Below are positions 55,856 to 64,000 of a stretch of 64,000 nt of DNA, in pieces. The stretch is from Entoloma clypeatum. Its lineage: Eukaryota > Basidiomycota > Agaricomycetes > Agaricales > Entolomataceae. Where the stretch lies: contig OY751496.1 in NCBI GenBank assembly GCA_963565915.1, forward strand, positions 434,001 through 498,000, given 5' to 3'. How positions within the stretch are numbered: the first letter of the stretch is position 1; every line of letters starts with the position of its first letter. The notes under the pieces are model-generated. The model had not been told where the DNA came from and did not search any database. It was given only the letters and a program-made list of their open reading frames with translations. The position numbers and the translations under genes are program-made.

Positions 55856-56297
55856 TGTAAGGGCAACCACTTTCACTTTTCACTTTTCCTTTACTTTCTT
55901 CCTTTCCTTTCTATTCCACCATCTCCGACGTCCTCCGATTGTATCTGCTGTCTCCGCTGTCTCTGACATCTTATCTGCCTCTCCGCATCCGACGACTCCA
56001 CCCCCATCCGCTACTCCGCACATCGGATCACAGGTACTATCATTCATCTTGTTTCCATTCATCCTTCATCGCTACTCCTGATCATTGCTCATCATTCATG
56101 TGTCTCGTTTTATCTCTTATTTCATATCTCATTTTACTATTTATCTTGCTAGCTTGCAGGGAAATCCTTAGAACTTTCTCTTTGGATCTCCCTTGCAAGG
56201 TGTGTGTTGTATTACTTATCAGACTGCTCAATCTAAACTTTGGATCTCCCTTGCAAGTATCTGAGTTTGAGTCTTGGATCGTAAGGTCGCCCTTACA
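55856..56297 (+). repeat. 5' LTR of element E (442 bp)
   Basis: TGTAAGGGCAACC to GCCCTTACA, with an inverted terminal TGTAAGGGC/GCCCTTACA. Contains an internal direct repeat TTGGATCTCCCTTGCAAG (about 56178 and 56240). Nine differences from the 3' LTR by eye, all transitions, eight at CpG. Confidence 0.95.
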
Positions 56298-56458
56298 GTA
56301 GAAAGTTCTCTTCTAATTGGACCGGGTCTGATTGCATCGTTGTCACAATTCCATGCTTCGGAGCAGCTTCGTCCGCGTCCGACTCCGATACATCTCACAC
56401 CCCTTCCAGTTCTTCTAATTACCTCTCCGTAACTGGTGATTCTGCTCCGCGCATAGTA

Positions 56459-57613
56459 ATGGACGACCCCAATCGCCTTGAACAGCTCGAGCACGAGTTC
56501 CAGGAACAACGTCAAACTCTTGCTGATATCTCGACTCAACTTGACCAACTCCTCGCCGCCTTCAACGCAATTCCTGCCCCAGCTCCGCCACCTATCCCAG
56601 CTGCTCCCGCACCCGCTATTATACCTGCTCCGCTCGCTCCAGCCAATCCGGGCGTGCGTCGAGCAAAACCTGCCAATCCGTCGGACTTCGATGGATCACG
56701 CGCAAATGGCTGGACCTTTCTAAACTCCTGTGAATTGTTTATGGGGCTGGTTCCAGAACAGTTCACAGACGACCACGCTAAAATTTATTGGGCCTTATCT
56801 TTCATGAAGAGTGGACGCACAGCACGCTTTGCGGATCGCATTATCCGACAGGAGCGGAGGACTGGTGCTCTGCCTTATCGGACTTGGTTGGACTTCCGTG
56901 CAGTCTTTACAGCGGAGTTCACTCCGAAGAATGAGGAACAGGATGCGAGACTGATCCTTGAAGGAGAATCCTATTATCAAGGTCAACGGGATGTCGAGAC
57001 CTATATTGACGAGTTCAAAGACTACATTGACAAAGCGGGCTATCAGGAGGATACCAACATCATACTCAAATTCCGCCATGGTCTCCGTTCCGACATTCAG
57101 AACGAGATTGCCACCCTGACCCACGGATGGCCTGCGGATGACAAACCCGATGAGTGGTACTCTGCAGCACAAGTCAATGATGACAATAGGATTGCCAACA
57201 AAGCCTTCAAAGCCACTGCTCCGACCCGCACCTCCGCCTTCCGCAACATTGTCGGACCACAAGTACCTGGCACCTCAGTATTCCCTCGCCCCTACATTCC
57301 ATTCACTCCGCGTACAACTCTGCTCACATCTGCATCTGCTCCGCTGACAAGGGACCCCAATGCAATGGACATTGATACTTCACACGTCAAAGGCAAGAAT
57401 GCCAATGCATGCTTCAGATGTAACAAAATGGGTCACTTTAGTCGTGAATGCCCCCTTTGCTTCGACGTTCGCTTCATGACAACGGAGGAGCAGGATGAGT
57501 TTGTTATGGAACAACTTGTGGTCAAGGACGCAGCGGAAGGCAACTCCATTCTGCCCACAGAGTCTGCAGAGTCGGAGGAAGGACAGGAGGATTTTCCTCC
57601 CCACAGCGAGTGA
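56459..57613 (+). CDS. gag: Element E gag (384 aa)
   Basis: Starts MDDPNRLEQLEHEFQEQRQT, an N-terminal coiled coil, then a Pro/Ala linker, a capsid-like core (FLNSCELFMGLVPEQF, ISY-type helices, YIDEFKDYIDKAGYQ, FRHGLRSDIQNEIATL) and one CCHC zinc knuckle (CFRCNKMGHFSREC) near residue 320. It would form the particle and package RNA. The frame is complete. Its stop (57611-57613) coincides with the opening of pol in a different frame, compatible with a programmed frameshift or reinitiation. Confidence 0.93.
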   Translation: MDDPNRLEQLEHEFQEQRQTLADISTQLDQLLAAFNAIPAPAPPPIPAAPAPAIIPAPLAPANPGVRRAKPANPSDFDGSRANGWTFLNSCELFMGLVPEQFTDDHAKIYWALSFMKSGRTARFADRIIRQERRTGALPYRTWLDFRAVFTAEFTPKNEEQDARLILEGESYYQGQRDVETYIDEFKDYIDKAGYQEDTNIILKFRHGLRSDIQNEIATLTHGWPADDKPDEWYSAAQVNDDNRIANKAFKATAPTRTSAFRNIVGPQVPGTSVFPRPYIPFTPRTTLLTSASAPLTRDPNAMDIDTSHVKGKNANACFRCNKMGHFSRECPLCFDVRFMTTEEQDEFVMEQLVVKDAAEGNSILPTESAESEEGQEDFPPHSE

Positions 57614-60600
57614 ACAGTGTGCCCTCGTTGTCTGCTAAAAATTGTTATGCTGCCTTATTTATGGAACAATATGATCCTATACCCTCCATCTCTAAGCCTG
57701 CAAACGATCCCATAGTTGCACCCAACTCCGCAAATCCCATCCACCTTTGCCTCTCTAAATGGGAGCGTCGGCTTCCAAAACAATATGTCCTCGCCTCCGC
57801 TCACTCCAACAATTCTATTGAACTAGACATAGTTCTTGAAACTACCGACACCAAAGACACACTATCACAAAAGGCCTTACTCGACAGCGGGGCAACAGGG
57901 TCGTTTATTGAATGCACTCTGGTTGAGAAACATCGACTCTCTACTCGAAAACTACAACGCACAATTCCGGTATACAACATCGACGGAACTCCAAATGAGG
58001 CCGGAGCAATAACAGAGGTGTTGGATGTAGTGCTCCGCTACCGGGATCACTCGGAACGGACCCAGCTTGCAGTCACAAGTTTGGGAAAACAAGAAATCAT
58101 GTTAGGCTTCACTTGGCTCAAAGAACACAACTCCGAGGTAGATTGGACATCAGGGGAAGTGAAGATGAGCCGGTGTCCTGCACGATGTCGGACATGCCAC
58201 CAGGAGGCAGCCCAAGAGCGGAAGGAGCGGAAGTTTGAACAAGTCTGCATCCGAGCCTGTTGGATGGGTTCCACTCTGACGTCCGGTCTAGAGGAGGAGG
58301 CTCCATGTGGCCCATGGGTGGAGGATGTCACAGAAGGAGAGGAACCGGAGGAGTTAGCGGAAGACGATGAGGAAGAGGATGAGTTTGAGGAGGGAGATCA
58401 CCTTTTTGTCGGAACAGTACCTGCGGAGGTGGAGTTCATCCGCGCTTCATCCAATATCTCGCAACGTCTATCGGAGGCATTCCTCAGTAACCAAAAACCT
58501 AAATCTTTCCGCGACTCTGTACCGGACCACTTGTTTGACTTCGAAGACATATTCTCAAAGACCTCTTTTGACACCTTACCGGAAGAGCGGACTTGGGACC
58601 ACGCCATTGAACTTGTTCCGGACGCCTCTCCGGCAGGTTGTAAGGTATATCCGCTTGCTCCGAACGAACAGAAGGAACTCGACGCGTTTTTGGAGGAAAA
58701 CCTTGCAACTGGTCGAATCCGCCCTTCCAAGTCTCCGATGGCATCTCCGGTATTTTACATCAAGAAGAAGGATGGCTCCCTTCGTCTTGTACAAGACTAC
58801 CGGTCACTCAACTCCAAAACTATCAAAAACAAGTATCCGCTTCCGCTCATATCCAAACTGATCAATAAACTTCAACGCGCTCAATACTTCACCAAGCTCG
58901 ACATCCGCTGGGGCTACAACAATGTGCGGATAAAACCCGGAGACGAGTGGAAGGCTGCTTTTTGGACCAATTGCGGACTCTATGAACCATTGGTGATGTT
59001 TTTCGGTCTCACTAATAGTCCATCCACATTCCAGACTATGATGAATGAAATCTTTCAGGATCTTATCACTGAAGGTATAGTCTGTGTTTACCTCGACGAC
59101 ATACTCATCTTCACAGAGACCCTTGCGGAGCATCAGAGAGTCACACGGATCGTACTGGAACGACTTCGCGAACACAAACTCTATCTAAAACCAGAGAAAT
59201 GCAAGTTTGAACAAACGCGCATTGAATACCTAGGCCTTATTATTGAACAAGGACATGTAGAGATGGATCCGGTGAGGGTAGCAGGGGTCGTGGAGTGGCC
59301 TGCTCCGACAAACATCTGAGAAGTACAGTCCTTTCTAGGATTCACTAACTTCTATCGCCGTTTTATTGAAGGGTTTTCGGACATCGCGCGCCCTCTTTTC
59401 GAGCTCACGAAGAAAGGGCATCTCTGGTCTTGGAAGGAGGGAGAAGTGTCCGCATTTGCGGAGTTGAAGCAGAGGATTACATCTGCTCTGATCCTGGTCT
59501 TAGCTGATCATGGAAAGGAGTGGCGGATAGAAGCGGATAGCTCGGACTTTGCAACCGGAGCAGTACTGTCCCAACCAACAGAGGACGGTAAGTGGCACCC
59601 TGTCGCATTCTATTCCAAAAGCCTTAGTCCGGTGGAACGCAACTACGAGATCTATGACAAGGAGATGTTGGCAGTGGTCCGCGCATTGGAGGAATGGAGG
59701 CACTTCCTTGAAGGAGCGGAGAAGACAGTGGAGATTTGGACGGACCACAAAAATCTTGAGTACTTCATGACAGCTCAAAAACTAAATCGACGACAGGCTA
59801 GATGGTCCTTATACCTCGCTTGTTTCGATTTCAAAATGCACCATTGACCTGGCAAGTCAATGGGCAAGTCCGACACTTTGTCCCGACGAGCGGACCACGG
59901 AGACGGATCACGGGACAATGAAAACATCATCCTTCTGCGACCAGAATTGTTTGCAGTGCGAGCAATGTGGGGGGTAACTGTTCAAGGGGAAGAACACGAC
60001 GTCCTCCGCCAGGTCCGACAGGGAATCCGAGAGGGGTTACTGGAAGATAGTGTGGCGGAGGTTGTCAAATCCCTTCCGACCGTCGGAGCGGGGTCCGTCC
60101 ATAGTGCGGAGTGGAGGCAAGCGGAAGGTTTGCTCTACTTCAGGGATCATATCTATGTTCCTAACAATTCCCAACTGCGTCATCGGATCCTCACACAACA
60201 CCATGACACTCCAGTGGCCAGACATCCTGGACAGTGGAAAACCTTGGAACTGGTGTCACGCAATTACTGGTGGCCACACATGTCTCGTTTAATAGGTCAA
60301 TATTGCAAGACATGCGACCCTTGCCTCCGCACCAAGGTCCGACGCACTCCGCCCTCCGGAGAGCTCAATCCGCTACCGGTCCCCACGGAGCGATGGCAAG
60401 TAACCAGTGTTGACTTCATTACTGAACTACCAGAAGCCCATGGCTACGACGCTATCATGGTCGTAGTGGACTCAGTAGGGAAGCGGGGACATTTCATCCC
60501 GATGCACTCCGACATCTCCGCACTTGGGACTGCACGCTCCTATGTTCAAAATGTCTGGAAACTCCATGGACTACCGGAGGCCATTGTCTCCGACCGAGGA

Positions 60601-61515
60601 CCACAGTTTGTTGCCAAGTTCACGCACGAACTATACAGGCTGCTTAACATTAAGGTTGCTGCCTCGACAGCCTACCATCTGCAGTCGGACGGACAGACGG
60701 AGCGGGTCAATCAAGGATTGGAACAATACCTTCGCCTATTCGTCAATGAATATCAAGACGATTGGGATGAATGGCTTCCAATGGCTGAATTTGCATACAA
60801 CAACCATGTTCACGCATCAACATGTCAAACTCCATTCTACATTGACACCGGCCGCCATCCGCGCATGGGATTCAAACCTTGCGAGAAGCGGACGGAGATC
60901 GAGGCGGTAGCGGATTTCAGCCAGCGGATGAAGTCCACTCTAGAGGAGGCTCACGCAGCACTGACAAAGGCAAAAGATGACATGGCGCAATACTACAACC
61001 AGCATCGGAGCACCACTCTGACATTCCGCCCAGGGGACAAGGTCTTTTTAGACTCATCAGAACTCAAAACCACCCGACCCACCAAAAAACTTGCACATCA
61101 ATACATAGGCCCTTTTCCAGTGGTCCGACCTGTCGGAACACATGCCTACAAACTTTGCCTTCCCCCTTCCATGTCCTGCATTCACCCAGTATTCCATGTC
61201 GTCAAACTTTCACTAGTTTCCGACGACCCTTTCCGACACCAAGTCTGCTCTCCTCCGCCTCCGACGGTAGTCGGAGAAGAATTAGAGTACAATGTTGAAA
61301 ACCTCTTGGACAGCCAACTGCATCAAGGCAAGCTTCAATTCTTGGTCAAATGGAAGGGATATGGCTACGAAGAGAATTCCTGGGAAGCAGAAGACAATGT
61401 CCACACTCCGCGCCTAGTCCACAACTTCTACCGACGTCATCCGGGAGCTCTGTGGCGGATCACCGCCGCGATATTCGACTCGTTTTGCCTGACACGTCGA
61501 GATGCCGTGCCTTGA
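57610..61515 (+). pseudogene. pol: Element E pol (PR-RT-RH-IN-chromodomain), two TGA stops
   Basis: Protease core ALLDSGATGSFIE (about 57870-57910), an acidic linker, RT with VYLDDILIFTETL (about 59086-59125), a TGA at 59317-59319 after PAPTNI, RNase H (IEADSSDFATGAVLS; YEIYDKEMLAVV; WTDHKNLEYF), a TGA at 59845-59847 after FKMHH, integrase HHCC (HPGQWKTLELV; CDPCLRTK), DDE core (VVVDSVGKRGH, SDRGPQF, DGQTERVNQGLEQ), then a chromodomain (LQFLVKWKGYGYEENSWEA). Both stops fall where Ty3/gypsy pols normally have Arg, so each fits CGA to TGA. No other breaks are seen. Reading resumes directly after each stop. Confidence 0.92.
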
Positions 61516-61526
61516 AGGGGGGGTGA

Positions 61527-61968
61527 TGTAAGGGCAACCACTTTCACTTTTCACTTTTCCTTTACTTTCTTCCTTTCCTTTCTATTCCACCATCTCTGAC
61601 GTTCTCCGATCGTATCTGCTGTCTCCACTGTCTCTGACATCTTATCCGCCTCTCCGCATCCAACGACTCCGCCCCCATCCGCTACTCCGCACATCGGATC
61701 ACAGGTACTATCATTCATCTTGTTTCCATTCATCCTTCATCGCTACTCCCGATCATTGCTCATCATTCATGTGTCTCGTTTTATCTCTTATTTCATATCT
61801 CATTTTACTATTTATCTTGCTAGCTTGCAGGGAAATCCTTAGAACTTTCTCTTTGGATCTCCCTTGCAAGGTGTGTGTTGTATTACTTATCAGACTGCTC
61901 AATCTAAACTTTGGATCTCCCTTGCAAGTATCTGAGTTTGAGTCTTGGATCGTAAGGTTGCCCTTACA
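61527..61968 (+). repeat. 3' LTR of element E (442 bp)
   Basis: Same length and ends as the 5' LTR. It is followed at once by GTCAT and the rest of the copy D LTR. Confidence 0.95.
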
Positions 61969-61973
61969 GTCAT

Positions 61974-62232
61974 CCCCTTTAGTATACTTTGCTCCCGCGC
62001 TGACTCACTTTCCGCAGTCAGCTTACTCACTGTACATAGCCTTCCGCAGTCGCCTTACTCATGTGCACTGCCTTCCGCAGTACTGACTCATCCGCTACCG
62101 CCTATAGTCAGTACCTATATAAACCTCTTGTACTATAGTAGATTCCTTAGATTTAGCAATCACTTTGCTCTTCGCCTTTCCACTTTCCTGCATACTCTGC
62201 CCGAACCTTGGAACAGTTTGTTAAGCATAACA
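61974..62232 (+). repeat. Copy D 5' LTR, right piece (259 bp)
   Basis: Continues CCCCTTTAGTATACTT as in copy B near 8398 and ends AAGCATAACA. It holds the TATATAAACC box (about 62117) and TGACTCA sites (about 62001 and 62084). Confidence 0.92.
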
Positions 62233-62334
62233 AGTTGCTAAATCTCGTTAGGTTCGCCCAGAGCGAAGAGAGCAACTACCAGACGAGTCAAGACGTCGCG
62301 CTTCTTTGAAGACTTCACCAGTAACCCATTCAGC

Positions 62335-63165
62335 ATGCCAGAAGCCCGACAGGAGGAGCTAAGTCCTCAAGACAGTATCGATTTTACACTCATCCAGCAG
62401 TACATCGAATCGGAGATCCGTCACATCCTGCAGCAGGTGCTTGATGAAGAACTAGACAATGACGAGCATCGCCCCCACGGCGAGATAGCAGAGAGCATCC
62501 ATCTTGCTCGGCAACACCAGATCGCGCGTTACAACGCCTGACAGAACGAACTCAAAAGCTTTTGCGTTCAAGAAGGACCTCAGACAGGTCGGATCACAGA
62601 GATCAGAGAGTTTATCGGTGTCCAGACAACCATTATCAGAAGATTGATTAGGACGCTCACATCGAGACGTCCCAGAGCCACATCATCATGTCAAATCTTG
62701 GTGAAGAAACTGGGAAATACATCCTAGAGAAGAACATCAACCGCAGAATCTCTGAACAAACGGCTAGTGATGGCAAGATGTACACCGATTACACAAAGGA
62801 GATCCAAAACAAGGGACAACAGATGGAAGGACACGCACTGTCATCCGAGGTGGCGGCGACATGCGCACCGGATCAGGTACCACTTATGGTGGTCAGGGCA
62901 AGGCCATGGAGATGACAAAGCAGGAGTAGCCCGTTGCTACAACTGTCAACGCTTCGGTCATCTGGCTAAAGACTGTAGCGCTCCAAAGAAGAAAGATGGT
63001 CGCAAGTGTTTCAACTGTGACCAAGAAGGCCATATCGCGCGCAACTGCCGCAAGCCAAAGAAGAACTCCAGAAGGGTTAGGAAGGTGTCCGAGGAAGATG
63101 CCGAGAATGATGAAACAACAATCTTAGAAGCCGATGAGAAGGATTTTCCCGAAGGGTCCGATTAA
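62335..63165 (+). pseudogene. gag: Copy D gag, internally deleted
   Basis: Begins MPEARQEELSPQDSIDF; copies A and C have ACG in place of this ATG. TGA at 62539-62541 after ARYNA, as in A and C. At about 62685 sequence corresponding to roughly 730 bp of copy A gag (most of the capsid segment) is missing; it resumes at SNLGEETGKYILEKN. Where A and C have a TGA after KEI, copy D has CAA. The two CCHC knuckles (CYNCQRFGHLAKDC, CFNCDQEGHIARNC) are kept; the gag stop is at 63163-63165. Confidence 0.85.
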
Positions 63166-63215
63166 ACGACGCTAAGTCGCGACCCTTATCTATTAAACGG
63201 ACTTGCTTGCCTTGT

Positions 63216-64000
63216 ATGACTGCAGACAATAGAACCTATGTCATCCCTGCCAAGCGAGCCGCTGCGTCGACTAAGATTGTGAAGGGAGATAAACCTCCGA
63301 AAAGACGAGAGATCAGGCTGTTAGCTCAGCTCAAAACACGACAAGGACCAAAGGTTATCCGACCTGAGGTTGACAGCGGATGTGAGCGCACATGCATCCA
63401 TCCCAGAATAGTACGCGAACAGAACCTCCCCATGCGAGGAATACCGCCCATAGCAATTCTAAATGCGGATGGATCACCAAATCAACAACAGAAAGCGAGC
63501 CAACTTGCCGAAGTCAAACTGGATTTGGGAGAACATCAGGAAACCATGGAAGCAATGGTACTGGACATTGGAAGAATGGACATGCTCTTGGGACATGACT
63601 GGTTGGTACACCACAACCCCACAATCAATTGGACAACCAGCACGGTAACATTTAACTGGTGCCCAACAACATGTCGAACCAAACACTCAGATTTCAGGAT
63701 TAACCTCAATGGTCACAAACACCGGGTTCGCATGGTTGAGGTGCGCGACAAAGATGCACCCAAAAAGTCGGATCAAAAATGGAAGCCTGGAGACCCTATT
63801 TTGGAAGCTGTCACTCCCACACCACCTCCCACAACCAAACGACCCTCATATGTTGAACGATTTGCTCATCTCTTCAAGAAGGAGAACTTTGATAAGATCC
63901 CAAAGGAGAGGGAATGGGACCATGGTATCGAACTTACACCGGACGCACCAAAGGAACTAGGGGGAAATACATATCCTATGACACAAAAGGAACAAGAGGA
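63216..64000 (+). CDS. pol: Copy D pol, open to the window edge (partial)
   Basis: From ATG 63216 (MTADNRTYVIPAK) the frame is uninterrupted for 261 codons. It includes the protease core VDSGCERTC, the linker and the approach to RT (WDHGIELTPDAPKE). At the codon where A, B and C carry TGA after LAQLKT, D has CGA, so D lacks that lesion. RT itself is beyond the window. Confidence 0.8.
   Translation, partial: MTADNRTYVIPAKRAAASTKIVKGDKPPKRREIRLLAQLKTRQGPKVIRPEVDSGCERTCIHPRIVREQNLPMRGIPPIAILNADGSPNQQQKASQLAEVKLDLGEHQETMEAMVLDIGRMDMLLGHDWLVHHNPTINWTTSTVTFNWCPTTCRTKHSDFRINLNGHKHRVRMVEVRDKDAPKKSDQKWKPGDPILEAVTPTPPPTTKRPSYVERFAHLFKKENFDKIPKEREWDHGIELTPDAPKELGGNTYPMTQKEQE

Larger units (their letters stand above)
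55856..61968 (+). mobile_element. Complete Ty3/gypsy chromovirus, element E (6113 bp)
   Basis: Two 442-bp LTRs (55856-56297 and 61527-61968) with TG...CA ends, a G-rich polypurine tract next to the 3' LTR (AAGGGGGGG, about 61515), gag, and pol with all domains in PR-RT-RH-IN-chromodomain order. It is nested in the copy D LTR, so it is younger than D. Two TGA stops in pol are the only lesions I see. It is a different family from A-D: different LTRs, a single CCHC knuckle, and little nucleotide similarity. Confidence 0.95.
55713..64000 (+). mobile_element. Chromovirus copy D, 5' part, split by element E
   Basis: Same family as A-C, with a B-type U3. The 5' LTR is in two pieces (55713-55855 and 61974-62232) around nested element E. 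The interior begins AGTTGCTAAATC at 62233. Gag carries a deletion; pol is open from 63216 to the window edge. The flank just left is ATCAG, the expected target duplication. Confidence 0.9.

Noticed and set aside
59320..59860. Selenocysteine or programmed UGA readthrough as the main explanation of pol stops
   Set aside because: CpG-biased LTR decay explains CGA-to-TGA without special decoding, and the sites are catalytically unremarkable Arg positions. Kept only as a testable alternative.

Overview
The window is chromosomal DNA from a filamentous basidiomycete, most likely an Agaricomycete. The evidence is host genes cut by many short introns (about 50-130 bp, GTRNGT/YAG type), several families that I know as basidiomycete-typical, and chromodomain-bearing Ty3/gypsy retrotransposons. 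All coding models below were spliced by hand from phase-compatible donor/acceptor pairs and have no transcript support.

Layout. 1-14232 is a retrotransposon island of one chromovirus family: copy A (minus, leaves the window on the left), a 200-N gap, copy B (plus) and copy C (minus, complete, 5-bp target duplication). Slivers of interrupted host genes lie between them. 14238-31700 is a gene-poor stretch with a broken host gene, a hAT-like 632-bp non-autonomous element, a two-exon membrane protein gene (17699-19670), a seven-exon NYN-domain gene (20109-24058) and a small four-exon gene (26580-27033). 31700-54040 is the gene-rich core: a small secreted Cys-rich protein, a 12-exon cytochrome P450, a 19-exon DUF6534-type membrane protein, a tRNA-Thr(UGU), an acidic/basic nuclear-type protein, a rhodopsin/PTH11-like membrane protein, a 14-exon Zn2Cys6 regulator, an AA9 lytic polysaccharide monooxygenase divergent from that regulator, and a basidiomycete-specific four-exon gene. 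55424-64000 is a second retrotransposon block: copy D (same family as A-C) has disrupted a small host gene, and a second chromovirus, element E, is nested inside the 5' LTR of D with a GTCAT target duplication.

Themes. (1) A 6-nt microexon in the Zn2Cys6 gene supplies the third zinc-ligating cysteine. Skipping it keeps the frame but destroys the zinc cluster, so it could act as a splice switch. (2) The A-D retrotransposons carry an extra 122-123 aa ORF after integrase. That ORF and the U3 have diverged strongly between copies whose gag-pol is almost identical, which points to modular exchange of the 3' end. (3) LTR-pair differences are mostly transitions at CpG, and the in-frame stops in these elements fit CGA-to-TGA changes, a methylation-decay pattern. 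Several stops are shared between copies, so defective copies seem to have been copied in trans or duplicated. (4) The AA9/regulator pair and the P450 are the main accessory functions; I see no complete biosynthetic cluster.
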